Assembly: GCF_000622225.1 (NCBI RefSeq)
Contig: NZ_JHWD01000010.1
Coordinates: 62,001-126,000, forward strand
From: Roseomonas mucosa ATCC BAA-692
Lineage (GTDB): Bacteria > Pseudomonadota > Alphaproteobacteria > Acetobacterales > Acetobacteraceae
Length of the DNA: 64,000 bases
Direction: 5' to 3'
Part shown: positions 16,690 through 25,808 of the stretch, one piece after another
Position numbering within the stretch: position 1 is the stretch's first letter
Layout: every line of letters starts with the position of its first letter
Made by a program: the position numbers and the translations under genes
The notes under the pieces: generated by a model
Database searches by the model: none
What the model was told of the DNA's origin: nothing
What the model saw: the letters and a program-made list of their open reading frames with translations, nothing else

Positions 16690-18738
16690 TTACGACAGTT
16701 TCTTCCGGACGGTGGCCGCGATGGCCTCCGCCGTGATGCCGAAATGGGGATACAGGTGTTCCGCCGGCGCGCTAGCGCCGAAGCCCTGCATCCCGATGAA
16801 AACTCCGTCAGCGCCGGTCCAGCGATCCCAGCCGAAGCCGAGCGCCGCCTCGATGCCGATGCGCAGCCCCTTGCCCAGCACCGCGTCCTGGTGCTGCGCG
16901 TCCTGCAGGGCGAAGATCTCCCAGCAGGGCAGCGACACGACGGCGGTGGGGATGCCCTCCGCCTCCAGCGCCTCGCGTGCCGCCATGGCGATATGGACCT
17001 CGGAACCGGTGGCCACCAGGGTCGCCTTCCGCTCGCCCGAGGCTTCCGCCAGGACATAGCCGCCGCGGGCGCAGCGGTTCTCGCCCGCCTCGCCGCGCAG
17101 GGCGGGAAGGTTCTGGCGCGACAGGGCCAGCACGCTCGGTCCGTCGACGCGGCGCAGGGCGAGTTCCCAGCACTCCGCCGTCTCCAGCGCATCCGCCGGG
17201 CGGAAGACAAACAGGTTGGGCATGGCGCGCAGCGAGGCCAGCGTCTCCACCGGCTGGTGGGTCGGCCCGTCCTCGCCCAGGCCGATGCTGTCATGCGTCA
17301 GCACATGCACGACCCGCTGCTTCATCAGCGCGGCAAGGCGCAGCGAGGGGCGCAGGTAGTCGGCGAAGACCAGGAAGGTGCCGGAATAGGGGATCAGCCC
17401 CCCATGCAGCGCCAGGCCGTTCATCGCCGCGGCCATGCCGTGCTCGCGGATGCCATAATGGATATAGCGGCCGGAGAAGTTGTCCGGCGTGACCGAGGGA
17501 ATGCCCTTGACGTTGGTGTTGTTGGACCCCGTCAGGTCGGCCGAGCCGCCGATCATCTCGGCGATGGACGGCACCAGCACCTCCAGCGCGCGCTGCGAGG
17601 CGATGCGGGTGGCGATCTTCGGCTTGTCCTCGGCGACCTTGGCCTTGTAGGCGCCGAAGGTCTCCGCCCAGTCGTCCGGCAGGCGGCCCGACATGGCGCG
17701 CTCGAACTCGGCGCGCTGCGGGTGCTTGGCCAGGCGCTTGAGCCAGGACCGGCGGGTGCCGCCGGCACGCCGGCCGGCCGCCTCCCACTCGCCCTTGATC
17801 CCCTCGGGGATCTCGAAGGGCCCGTGGTTCCAGCCCAGCGCCGACTTCGCCGCCGCGGCCTCGTCCGCACCCAGCGCGGCGCCGTGGCTGGCGGCGGTGC
17901 CGGCCTTCTTCGGCGCCGAGAAGCCGATGATGGTGCGGCAGGCGATGATCACCGGCTTGCGCGACTTCTGCGCCCAGCTGAGCGCCGAGGCGATCTCCTC
18001 GTGGTCGTGGCCGTTGATCCGCCGCGTCGCCCAGCCATAGGCGCGGTAGCGGGCCAGCACGTCCTCCGAGAAGGAGATGGCGGTGTCACCGTCGATCGAG
18101 ATGTGGTTGTCGTCCCACAGCACGCAGAGCTTGGCGAGATTCAGGTGCCCGGCCAGCGAGGAGGCCTCGTGGCTGATGCCTTCCTGCAGGTCGCCGTCGG
18201 AGGCGATCACCCAGGTGCGGTGGTCCACCAGCGACTTGCCGAAGCGCGCGGCCAGCAGGCGCTCGGCCATGGCGAAGCCGACGGCGGTGGAGATGCCCTG
18301 GCCCAGCGGGCCGGTGGTCATCTCGATGCCGGGATGCTCGCCATATTCCGGGTGGCCGGCGGCGGGGGAGTGGAGCTGGCGGAAGCGCTGCAACTCCTCG
18401 ATGCCCATGCCCGCCTGCCCGGTGAGGTGCAGCAGCGCATAGAGCAGCATCGAGCCATGGCCGGCCGAGAGGATGAACCGGTCGCGGTCCGCCCAGCGGG
18501 GGTCGTCGGCATCGTTCTTGAGGAATCGGGTCCAGAGGACCGTGGCCACGTCGGCCATGCCCATGGGCATGCCGGGATGGCCGGATTTCGCCTTCTCGAC
18601 GGCGTCGATCGCCAGCACCCGGATGGCATCGGCCATCCGGCGCACCGGCGTTGCCGCTTGTGCCAGGATCGCTGCCTGGGCGGCGAGGGCGGGGTTGGGT
18701 GGCGCGGGCGCCTGGGAATCTGGTTCGGTCGTGGCCAA
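16690..18738 (-). CDS. tkt: Transketolase
   Basis: Thiamine-diphosphate enzyme of the non-oxidative pentose phosphate pathway. About 682 aa. The N-terminal half has KSGHPGMPMG, the ThDP/Mg region GDGDLQEGISHE-like (SDGDLQEG) and ILWDDN-like LWDDNHISIDG; the middle Pyr domain has GIREHGMAAAMNG. Start is uncertain: a TTG with GGAGAT 6 nt upstream was chosen; the ATG at 18765 has no ribosome site. First gene of the tkt-gap unit. Confidence 0.95.
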   Translation of the reverse strand: MATTEPDSQAPAPPNPALAAQAAILAQAATPVRRMADAIRVLAIDAVEKAKSGHPGMPMGMADVATVLWTRFLKNDADDPRWADRDRFILSAGHGSMLLYALLHLTGQAGMGIEELQRFRQLHSPAAGHPEYGEHPGIEMTTGPLGQGISTAVGFAMAERLLAARFGKSLVDHRTWVIASDGDLQEGISHEASSLAGHLNLAKLCVLWDDNHISIDGDTAISFSEDVLARYRAYGWATRRINGHDHEEIASALSWAQKSRKPVIIACRTIIGFSAPKKAGTAASHGAALGADEAAAAKSALGWNHGPFEIPEGIKGEWEAAGRRAGGTRRSWLKRLAKHPQRAEFERAMSGRLPDDWAETFGAYKAKVAEDKPKIATRIASQRALEVLVPSIAEMIGGSADLTGSNNTNVKGIPSVTPDNFSGRYIHYGIREHGMAAAMNGLALHGGLIPYSGTFLVFADYLRPSLRLAALMKQRVVHVLTHDSIGLGEDGPTHQPVETLASLRAMPNLFVFRPADALETAECWELALRRVDGPSVLALSRQNLPALRGEAGENRCARGGYVLAEASGERKATLVATGSEVHIAMAAREALEAEGIPTAVVSLPCWEIFALQDAQHQDAVLGKGLRIGIEAALGFGWDRWTGADGVFIGMQGFGASAPAEHLYPHFGITAEAIAATVRKKLS

Positions 18739-18919
18739 GGCGTGATCTCCGAAGCGTGAGTTCATAGAGGGGGGCGCCCGATCCGCCAACCCTGAGCGGC
18801 TTATTGCGATGCGGCAAGACCCCTGCAAAGGCGTCGCATCCGCAGAGTTCATGGGAATTTCAATGGGATAGATGTTTATTGGCTCGCCTTGCCCGATCCG
18901 GTGCGGCAGCTTCGGCGGC

Positions 18920-19660
18920 ATGGACAGCCTGGCTTTCGACCAATCCGGCCTGCCGGCGATGCCCCCGGGCCCGCCGCACCAGGAACAGCACGCCACGTCC
19001 TCGCCCCTGGTGCGGGACCTCGTCATCGGCACGGCGGACGGGCTGACGGTGCCCTTCGCCCTGGCGGCGGGCCTGTCCGGGGCGGTGGCGGCCAATCCGC
19101 TGATCGTGACCGCCGGCCTGGCGGAACTCGCGGCCGGCTGCATCGCCATGGGGCTGGGCGGCTATCTGGCGGCGCGCAGCGAGGCCGACCGCTACGCCTC
19201 CGAATATCGCCGGGAGTGGGATGAGACGGCGGACTATCCGGCGCGGGAGCGCTGGGAAGTGGCGGCGATCTTCCATCGCCAGGGGCTGCGGGGGGACACG
19301 CTGCAGGCCGCGACCGAGGCGATCTGCGCCGACCGGCAGCGCTGGGTGGATTTCATGATGCGCTTCGAGCTGGAGCTGAGCGCCCCAACGCCCGGCGAGG
19401 CGCCCCGCTCCGCGCTGCGCATCGGCGGCTCCTACGTGGCCGGCGGGATGGTGCCGCTGCTCCCCTACATGCTGCTGGACGACACGCCGCGGGCGCTGCT
19501 GGTATCCAGCCTGGTGACCGGGTTGGCGCTTCTCGCCTTCGGCTGGCTCAGGGCGCGGGCCACCGGAATGCCGCGCCTGGCGGGTGCCTTGCAGACGGCC
19601 GTGATCGGCGCCGTGGCGGCCGGCGCCGCTTTCGGCATCGCGCGGCTGGTCAGCGGATGA
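18920..19660 (+). CDS. VIT1/CCC1-family transporter-like membrane protein
   Basis: About 246 aa. After a polar N-terminus, VRDLVIGTADGLTVPFALAAGL matches the first membrane segment of the VIT/CCC1 iron or manganese transporter family. A second hydrophobic segment with GGYLAARSEAD follows, then a soluble helical insert (about 95-155) and three more C-terminal membrane segments. Probably exports Fe or Mn from the cytoplasm. An ATG at 18872 would add 16 residues of unlikely composition. It is divergent from tkt, with its own promoter region. Confidence 0.82.
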   Translation: MDSLAFDQSGLPAMPPGPPHQEQHATSSPLVRDLVIGTADGLTVPFALAAGLSGAVAANPLIVTAGLAELAAGCIAMGLGGYLAARSEADRYASEYRREWDETADYPARERWEVAAIFHRQGLRGDTLQAATEAICADRQRWVDFMMRFELELSAPTPGEAPRSALRIGGSYVAGGMVPLLPYMLLDDTPRALLVSSLVTGLALLAFGWLRARATGMPRLAGALQTAVIGAVAAGAAFGIARLVSG

Positions 19661-19742
19661 GGTCCGGGGCCAGCCGCGCCTTGCCCTCCGGCGCCGCCGG
19701 GGCGAGGCTTCCGGCCGACATCAAGGCAGGGACCGGTCAGCC

Positions 19743-20534
19743 ATGGCCCATGAATTCCAGACCGGCGGCACGGCGCCCGCCATCCTCCGCAACGCCGCGC
19801 TCGATTCGGAAGCGATCCAGGAGGCGCGGCGCGACCTCGCCGCCTGCTTCCGCATGGCGGCGCGGCTGGGTCTGCAGGAAGGCATCTGCAACCATTTCTC
19901 CGCCCTGGTGCCGGGCCATGACGGGCTGATGCTGGTGAACCCCTATGGCTGGGCCTTCGAGGAGCTCACCGCCTCCCGCCTGCTGGTCTGCGACTTCCAG
20001 GGAAACGTGCTGGCCGGGGAGGGCAGGCCGGAGGCGACCGCCTTCTACATCCATGCCCGGCTGCACATGCGCCACCCCCGCGCCGTGGCGGCCTTCCACA
20101 CGCACATGCCCAACGCCACCGCCCTGTCGATGACCGAAGGGCCGCCGCTGCTCTTCGCCGGGCAGACGGCGCTGAAGTTCTTCGGCCGCGTCGCGGTGGA
20201 CGAGGACTACAACGGCCTCGCCCTCGACGAGCGGGAAGGGGACCGGATCGCGGCGGCGATGGGGGAGGCGGATATCGGCTTCCTCAAGAACCACGGGGTG
20301 ATGGTGGTCGGCCCGACCATCGCCGAGGCCTGGGACGACCTCTACTACCTGGAGCGCGCCGCCGAGGCCCAGCGCCTGGCCCTTTCCACCGGAAGGCCGC
20401 TGAAGATCGTGCCCGAGCCGGTGGCGCGAGAGGCGGCGGCGCGGATGCGGGAAGGCGACCCGGAAAGCGCGCGCCTGCACCTCGCCAGCATCCGCCGCAT
20501 CCTGGGCCGCGAGGCGCCGGACTACGCCGGCTGA
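19743..20534 (+). CDS. Class II aldolase/adducin family protein
   Basis: 263 aa. Family features: GICNHFS near residue 50, the zinc-binding FHTHMP element near 120, a third His in FLKNHGVMV near 185, and an Ala/Glu-rich C-terminal helix. These enzymes cleave or epimerise sugar phosphates such as fuculose- or ribulose-phosphate, but many homologues act on unrelated small molecules, so the substrate is open. AGGGA lies upstream of the ATG. Stand-alone gene between the VIT-like transporter and mgtC. Confidence 0.9.
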   Translation: MAHEFQTGGTAPAILRNAALDSEAIQEARRDLAACFRMAARLGLQEGICNHFSALVPGHDGLMLVNPYGWAFEELTASRLLVCDFQGNVLAGEGRPEATAFYIHARLHMRHPRAVAAFHTHMPNATALSMTEGPPLLFAGQTALKFFGRVAVDEDYNGLALDEREGDRIAAAMGEADIGFLKNHGVMVVGPTIAEAWDDLYYLERAAEAQRLALSTGRPLKIVPEPVAREAAARMREGDPESARLHLASIRRILGREAPDYAG

Positions 20535-20582
20535 GGCCCCCGCCCCGGAAATGCCCGCGACGTGAGAGCTCCGTAGAAACCG

Positions 20583-21281
20583 ATGCACACCGATCCCGTC
20601 TGGTCCGACATCGCCCTCCGACTGCTCCTGGCGGCGCTGGCCGGGGCCGCCTTCGGCATGAACCGGGAGGCCAAGGGGCATGCCGCCGGGCTGCGCACGA
20701 CCCTGCTGGTCTGCCTGGCCGCGGCCCTGGCGATGCTGCTGGCCGATGTCCTGATGACCACCACCCGCCGCCCCGACCACGGCGTGATCAGCATGGACGT
20801 GATGCGCCTGCCGCTCGGCATCCTGACCGGGGTGGGCTTCATCGGCGGCGGCGCGATCCTGCGCCAGGGCGGGACCGTGACCGGCGTCACCACCGCGGCG
20901 ACGCTCTGGTTCGTGACGGTGGCCGGGCTCTGCCTGGGGGCCGGGGAGATCGGCCTCGGGGTCGCCGGAACGCTGCTGGGCCTCGGGGTGCTCTGGGTAC
21001 TGAAATGGGTCGAGCGGCGGCTGTGGCATGTCCAGGGCGCGACGCTGCTGCTGGTGGGCGACAGCGCCGTGCTGCGAAGCCTGGACATGGAAACCCGCTT
21101 CGCTGGGCTGGGTTACGAGACCTTGCGGCAGGCGGTCATCTATCGCGAGAACGGCCGGACCTGCTCGCGGCGCTACAATCTGCGCTGGCGCGGGCGGTAC
21201 GGCAGCCGCCGGCAGGTTCCCTCCTTCCTGGAGGAGATCGCCGCCCTGCCAGGCATGCGCGAGGTCCGCTGGTCGCCCTGA
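20583..21281 (+). CDS. mgtC: MgtC/SapB-family membrane protein
   Basis: 232 aa. Four or five N-terminal membrane segments contain the family marks GMNREAKGHAAGLRTTLLV (residues ~22-40) and GVGFIGGGAIL (~84-94), followed by GVTTAATLW. A C-terminal ACT-like soluble domain begins near 140. MgtC proteins are linked to growth at low Mg2+ and to F-type ATPase modulation in pathogens; the role in free-living bacteria is less clear. Confidence 0.92.
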   Translation: MHTDPVWSDIALRLLLAALAGAAFGMNREAKGHAAGLRTTLLVCLAAALAMLLADVLMTTTRRPDHGVISMDVMRLPLGILTGVGFIGGGAILRQGGTVTGVTTAATLWFVTVAGLCLGAGEIGLGVAGTLLGLGVLWVLKWVERRLWHVQGATLLLVGDSAVLRSLDMETRFAGLGYETLRQAVIYRENGRTCSRRYNLRWRGRYGSRRQVPSFLEEIAALPGMREVRWSP

Positions 21282-21320
21282 GCCGGCGGCGGATGGAAAT
21301 GTCAGGATGAGGTTGAGGAC

Positions 21321-21701
21321 ATGATCGACCGGCTGGACCATCTGGTGCTGACGGTGCGCGACATCGCGCGGACGCGGGACTTCTACGTGCGCGGCCTGGG
21401 AATGCGGGAGGAGGTCTTCGGCGGCGGGCGCGTGGCGCTCTGCTTCGGGCGGCAGAAGTTCAACCTGCACGAGGCGGCGGGGGCCCCGGTCCTGCCGCGC
21501 GCCGCGAACCCGACGCCGGGCAGCGCGGATTTCTGCCTGATCGCCGACCGGCCGCTGGAAGCGGTGATCGTTCTGCTGGAGGAGCGCGGGCTGGCGATCG
21601 AGCTCGGCCCGGTGGACCGCGCCGGGGCCACGGGGCCGATCCGCTCGGTCTATCTGCGCGATCCGGACGACAATCTGGTGGAGATCTCGGAATACCGCTG
21701 A
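21321..21701 (+). CDS. VOC-family (glyoxalase-like) protein
   Basis: 126 aa with the paired beta-alpha-beta-beta-beta units of the vicinal oxygen chelate fold: LDHLVLTVRDIARTRDFYV at the start and YLRDPDDNLVEISEY at the end. The metal-ligand positions (His near 7, His in FNLHE, Glu in VEISEY) are kept, so it is probably a metal enzyme. Relatives include fosfomycin-resistance-like and virulence-protein-like members; the substrate is unknown. Confidence 0.9.
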   Translation: MIDRLDHLVLTVRDIARTRDFYVRGLGMREEVFGGGRVALCFGRQKFNLHEAAGAPVLPRAANPTPGSADFCLIADRPLEAVIVLLEERGLAIELGPVDRAGATGPIRSVYLRDPDDNLVEISEYR

Positions 21702-21708
21702 GGCGTGG

Positions 21709-21734
21709 GGCCGACCCCTTCGGCCGACCCTTTT
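21709..21734 (+). repeat. Short direct repeat and hairpin between VOC and methyltransferase genes
   Basis: GGCCGACCCCTT is followed after one base by GGCCGACCCTTT. The same stretch can fold into a 5-bp stem (GGCCG/CGGCC) and ends in TTTT, so it may act as a weak terminator. Confidence 0.35.
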
Positions 21735-21792
21735 GGCAGCCTCCTTTGGCAGATGGACAGCGGCGGCGCCCGGCGGCATGGTCCGCGCCTTC

Positions 21793-22983
21793 ATGACGAA
21801 TTCCGACATTCCCCCGATCCGCCTGCTGCCCGGCCGCGAGCGCCGGGCCAAGGCGGGGCATCCCTGGATCTTCTCCAACGAGGTCGCCACCGGCGCGGCC
21901 ACCAAGGCGCTGGTGCCCGGCGGGCTGGTGCGGGTGGAGGGCGACGATGGCAGCCGCCTCGGCCTGTACCAGTACAACCCGCATTCCCTGATCGCCGGCC
22001 GGCGCCTCAGCCGCGATCCCGACGCGGCGGCCGGCCCCGGCTTCTGGCGCGAAAGGCTGGCCGCGGCGCTGGCGCTGCGCGAGCGGCTGCGCGACGGGCC
22101 CTATTACCGCCTCGCCCATGCCGAGGCCGATGGCCTGCCGGGGCTGGTGCTCGACCGCTATGGCGACGTGCTGGCGCTGCAGGCCAACACCGCCGGCATG
22201 GAGCTGGCCACGCCGGACATCCTCGCGGCGCTGCGCGACCTGCTGCCGCTCCGCGCCGTGGTGGCGCGAAACGACGCCTCGGTGCGCGGGCTGGAAGGGC
22301 TGCCGCAGGAGGTCCGGCTCCTGGCTGGCGGGGATGCCCGCGCCACCGTGGAGGAAGGCGGCGTCGCCTTCTCGGTGGACCCGCTGGGCGGCCAGAAGAC
22401 CGGCTGGTTCTATGACCAGCGGGACAACCGCGCCCGGGTGGCGGCGCTGGCGCGCGGGCAGACGGTGCTGGACGCCTTCTGCCATACCGGCGGCTTCGGG
22501 CTGCAGGCGGCGAAGGCCGGGGCGAGCGAGGTGACGCTGCTCGACCGTTCCGAGCACGCCCTGGCCACGGCGCGCGAGACGGCGGAGCGCAACGGCCTCG
22601 CCGACCGCGTCGCCTATCGCCGGGGCGAGGCGATGGAAAGCCTGGAGGCGCTGGCGGCGGAGGGGCGGCAGTTCGGCATCGTGGTGTCCGACCCCCCGGC
22701 CTTCGCCAAGACGCGCAAGGACCATGGGCCGGCGCTGCGGGCCTATGCCCGGCTGGCGCGGCTTTCCGCCCGGCTGGTGGCGCCCGGGGGCTTCCTCTTC
22801 ATCGCCTCCTGCTCCCACCATGTCGGCACGGGCGAGTTCACCGACGCGGTGGTGGAGGGGCTGGGGCGCGCCCGGAGGGAGGGGCGGATCCTCGGCATCT
22901 TCGGGGCAGGGCCGGACCATCCGGTGCATCCGGCCCTGCCGGAAAGCGCCTATCTCAAGGGCGTGCTGCTGCACCTGTCGTGA
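21793..22983 (+). CDS. Class I SAM-dependent rRNA methyltransferase, RlmI-like
   Basis: 396 aa, the length of E. coli RlmI. An N-terminal PUA-type domain (LPGRERRAKAGHPWIFSNE) is followed by an EEHEE-like linker domain and a Rossmann methyltransferase domain with DAFCHTGGFGLQA (SAM loop), and SDPPAFAKTR as the catalytic DPP motif. RlmI makes m5C1962 in 23S rRNA; that specificity is inferred. Start at MTNSDI; an ATG at 21778 is possible. Its stop overlaps the GTG of the next gene. Confidence 0.9.
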   Translation: MTNSDIPPIRLLPGRERRAKAGHPWIFSNEVATGAATKALVPGGLVRVEGDDGSRLGLYQYNPHSLIAGRRLSRDPDAAAGPGFWRERLAAALALRERLRDGPYYRLAHAEADGLPGLVLDRYGDVLALQANTAGMELATPDILAALRDLLPLRAVVARNDASVRGLEGLPQEVRLLAGGDARATVEEGGVAFSVDPLGGQKTGWFYDQRDNRARVAALARGQTVLDAFCHTGGFGLQAAKAGASEVTLLDRSEHALATARETAERNGLADRVAYRRGEAMESLEALAAEGRQFGIVVSDPPAFAKTRKDHGPALRAYARLARLSARLVAPGGFLFIASCSHHVGTGEFTDAVVEGLGRARREGRILGIFGAGPDHPVHPALPESAYLKGVLLHLS

Positions 22984-23390
22984 ACGGCGGAGCGGTGCCG
23001 GCGCGGCTGCGCGCCGCCTATCGCCGCGCCCGCTACGAGGCCGGCGGCGTTCCGGTCCGCATCGGCCGGCGCAGCCCCCGGCTGGACGCGCTGCTCGTCC
23101 GCCTCGGCGGGCATCCCTGTGCCCTGGCGGGCGGGCTGGTCACGGCCTGGAACCCGCTGGGCCGGCGCCTGCCGGAAGGCCGGAACCGCCGGAGGCAGGA
23201 GCGCCTGGAACGGCTCATCCGGCACCTGCCCAGCCTGCCCGCGCGCAGCGGCGAGGGGCGCTGGCGGGAGGAGCAGCGCCTGCTCCTGGCCGATCCGCGC
23301 CGGCTGGCCGTGCTGGGGCGCCGCTTCCGGCAGAACGCGGTGGTCCTCCTGGCCCGGGGACGGCCGGCCCGCCTCCTGTGGCTGCGCTAG
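22980..23390 (+). CDS. DUF3293-domain protein
   Basis: 136 aa. The sequence order YRRARYEAGGVPVRIGRR, LVTAWNPLGRRLPEGRN, and RFRQNAVVLLARG follows the DUF3293 family, whose function is unknown. GTG start in a GTGA overlap with the methyltransferase stop, which implies translational coupling. It converges on the GNAT gene with only 9 nt between stops. Confidence 0.82.
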   Translation: MNGGAVPARLRAAYRRARYEAGGVPVRIGRRSPRLDALLVRLGGHPCALAGGLVTAWNPLGRRLPEGRNRRRQERLERLIRHLPSLPARSGEGRWREEQRLLLADPRRLAVLGRRFRQNAVVLLARGRPARLLWLR

Positions 23391-23399
23391 GCCGGGGCG

Positions 23400-23876
23400 C
23401 TACGCCCCGCCCGGCAGGCGGCGCCGGAAGACATCCAGCTCCTCCGCGCCCACCGATGTTTCCGCCAGGTGCCAGCCGCGCCCGGCATAGAAGCCGCGCA
23501 GGGCCGGCCGGGCGCAGAGATGCGCTTCCGCGAAGCCACGGCTCGCGGCGAGGCACGCGCCTTCCTCCTGCAGTTGTGTGGCGACGCCCCGCCCACGCTG
23601 CTCCGGCTCCACCCACAGCGCAGCCAGCCAGGGCGTCAGTGGCGGGCGTTCGTCGAGGTCGCTCTCGATCAGCAGGACATTGCCGAGATAGGTTTCGCCC
23701 CGATGGGACACCAGGGCCTGGGGCACGGCATCCCCGCGCAGGCCAGGCCGCAGCCGCGCCGCGATCGGTCCGGGGTCCGGCTCCTCCGCCTGCCACCAGG
23801 CCCGCCAGATCCGCTCCGCCACCGTGTCCAGGAAGTCCGGGACGGCGGGAAGGGGGCTGACGCGGTGCCGCGTCAC
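23400..23876 (-). CDS. GNAT-family N-acetyltransferase
   Basis: 158 aa. The acetyl-CoA-binding motif A is LWVEPEQRGRGVATQL, followed by a typical motif B region with RPALRGFYAGRGWHL. The first half (RIWRAWWQ) is the variable substrate part. GTG start overlapping the patatin stop (GTGA), so it is the last gene of the bdhA-patatin-GNAT unit. The acceptor is unknown. Confidence 0.87.
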   Translation of the reverse strand: MTRHRVSPLPAVPDFLDTVAERIWRAWWQAEEPDPGPIAARLRPGLRGDAVPQALVSHRGETYLGNVLLIESDLDERPPLTPWLAALWVEPEQRGRGVATQLQEEGACLAASRGFAEAHLCARPALRGFYAGRGWHLAETSVGAEELDVFRRRLPGGA

Positions 23877-24961
23877 AGGAACCGCGCCCGCAGGTCCACC
23901 CCGTTGGCCTGGCCCAGCGCGCCGGTCCCGTCGCGCAGCCAGCGTTCCGCCGCTTCCCGCCCATGGCGCTTGAGCGCCGCCAGGAACTCGCCCTCCCCAT
24001 TGTACTTGCTGGAGACGCCGAAGTTCCGCAGCAGGTCCTCGTCCTCGATCATGTGGATGTAGAGCGGGCCATAGCGCGGGTCGTTCAGCGTGCCGCTCCC
24101 GATCAGCCGCTGCACGAAGGCGATGGCCCGCATCTCGTACATCAGCGAGGCGTTGAAGCCGATCTCCTGCATCCGGGTCATGATGTCGGAGGCAGTGTAG
24201 GGAATGTCCGGCCGGGTCAGCGGGTTGATCTGCACCAGCACGATGTCGGGCGGCGAGCCGCGTCCGTAGAGCGGCCAGAGCGGCGGGTTGCCCAGGAAGC
24301 CGCCATCCCAGAAGGCCTCGCCGTCGATCTCCACCGCCTTGAAGATCTGCGGCAGACAGGCGGAGGCGAGCAGGGCCTCCACGCCGATCTCCGGCCGCTC
24401 GAAGACCCGCGCCTTGCCGGTGCGGACATTGGTAGCGGACACGAAGAGCTTCGGCCCGGCCGGGTCGCGGCGCAGGCGGATCGGGTCCAGCACCTCGGCC
24501 AGCGCGTCGCGCAGCGGGTTCAGGTCGAGTGGCGTGGGGTTCATCTGGTAGGGCGAGAGGACGCGGGTCAGCGTGTCGAAGGTCTGCCAGGCGAGGCTGT
24601 AGCTGAGGTCGTAGCCCCAGAAGGCCTTCTCCAGCGGCGTGTTGCGCAGCGGGCTGAAGGAGAGCCGCTGCGCCAGCCCCCACCAGAAGCGGTCCAGCAG
24701 GGCCTTGGCCCGCACGGGTCCGCCTTCCGCCAGGCCCTGGGTGACCAGCGCGCCGTTGATCGCCCCGGCGCTGCTGCCGGAAATGGCCGCGATCTCCAGC
24801 CACTCCTCCTCCAGCAGCCGGTCCAGCACGCCCCAGGTGAAGGCGCCATGCGTGCCGCCACCCTGAAGGGCGAGGTTCACCGCGCGCCTCGCCCCGGTTC
24901 CCTCCCGCCCTTCCTGCCCAGGCCCGGCCGGCGGCAGGGCGGGGGGAATGCTGCCTTCCAT
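23873..24961 (-). CDS. Patatin-like phospholipase/esterase
   Basis: 362 aa. Serine hydrolase with a Ser-Asp dyad: GGGTHGAF oxyanion loop (34-41), nucleophile Ser64 in GSSAG, and Asp219 in DGGFLGNPP. A C-terminal DUF3734-like helical part follows. The ATG overlaps the bdhA stop by 1 nt (TGATG). The pairing with 3-hydroxybutyrate dehydrogenase is common in proteobacteria, and a role in lipid or PHB turnover is an inference from that context. Confidence 0.92.
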   Translation of the reverse strand: MEGSIPPALPPAGPGQEGREGTGARRAVNLALQGGGTHGAFTWGVLDRLLEEEWLEIAAISGSSAGAINGALVTQGLAEGGPVRAKALLDRFWWGLAQRLSFSPLRNTPLEKAFWGYDLSYSLAWQTFDTLTRVLSPYQMNPTPLDLNPLRDALAEVLDPIRLRRDPAGPKLFVSATNVRTGKARVFERPEIGVEALLASACLPQIFKAVEIDGEAFWDGGFLGNPPLWPLYGRGSPPDIVLVQINPLTRPDIPYTASDIMTRMQEIGFNASLMYEMRAIAFVQRLIGSGTLNDPRYGPLYIHMIEDEDLLRNFGVSSKYNGEGEFLAALKRHGREAAERWLRDGTGALGQANGVDLRARFL

Positions 24962-25755
24962 CAGGCGGCGGTCCAGCCGCCGTCCAGGCCGAGGATCTCG
25001 CCGGTCAGGGAATCGGTATGCGGGCCGCAGACATAGAGGGCCATTTGCGCCACCTCCTCGACCTCGACCCAGCGACGCGACGCCATGGGGCGCAGCAGGT
25101 GCTCGGTCAGCGCCGCCTCGGCGGACACGCCCTCGCGCTTCGCGATCGGGTCGACCTGGGCCTCGGCCAGCGGGGTGCGGACGAAGCCGGGGCAGATGGC
25201 GTTGCAGGTGACGCCGGTGCCGCGCGCCGTTTCCAGCGCCACCACCTTGGTCATGCCGACGATGCCGTGCTTGGCGGCGACATAGGCGACCTTGTTCGGC
25301 GAGCCGACCAGCCCATGGGCGGAGGCGATGTTGATGATGCGGCCCCAGCCCGCCTTCCTCATGCCCGGCAGCAGGGCGGCGGTGGCGTGAAAGGCGGAGG
25401 AGAGGTTGATCGCGATGATCTGGTCCCACTTCTCCTCGGGGAACTGTTCCACCGGGCTGGTGAACTGGATGCCCGCGTTGTTCACCAGGATGTCCACATG
25501 GCCGAGCACCTCCTCGGCCTGGGCGCACATCTTGCGGACCTCCCGCGCATCCGACAGGTCGGCGGCGGAATAGGCGACCTCGCCGCCGGTGACCTCGGCC
25601 AGCTCGGCGCGGACCTTGTCCACCTGGCCGGGCGCGCCCAGCCCGTGCAGCAGGATCTTCGCCCCGGCCTGGGCGAAGGCGAGGGCGATGCCGCGCCCGA
25701 TCCCGCTGGTGGAGCCGGTGACCAGGGCCGTGCGGCCCTCCAGGCTGCGTTCCAT
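24961..25755 (-). CDS. bdhA: 3-Hydroxybutyrate dehydrogenase (SDR)
   Basis: Interconverts (R)-3-hydroxybutyrate and acetoacetate with NAD. 264 aa. SDR features: TGSTSGIG (13-20), NNAG (92-95), catalytic Ser145, Tyr158 and Lys162. The INIASAHGLVGSPNKVAYVA region and the helical lid with TPLAEAQVDPIA match BdhA. Start at MERSLEG with AAGGAGAG upstream. First gene of the unit with the patatin and GNAT genes. With phaC near 2 kb it suggests the cell makes and reuses PHB. Confidence 0.93.
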   Translation of the reverse strand: MERSLEGRTALVTGSTSGIGRGIALAFAQAGAKILLHGLGAPGQVDKVRAELAEVTGGEVAYSAADLSDAREVRKMCAQAEEVLGHVDILVNNAGIQFTSPVEQFPEEKWDQIIAINLSSAFHATAALLPGMRKAGWGRIINIASAHGLVGSPNKVAYVAAKHGIVGMTKVVALETARGTGVTCNAICPGFVRTPLAEAQVDPIAKREGVSAEAALTEHLLRPMASRRWVEVEEVAQMALYVCGPHTDSLTGEILGLDGGWTAA

Positions 25756-25808
25756 GGAGTCTCTCCTTGTTCCATCCCGCCAGGGCGCCGGGCCGCGCGG
25801 CGGCACCG

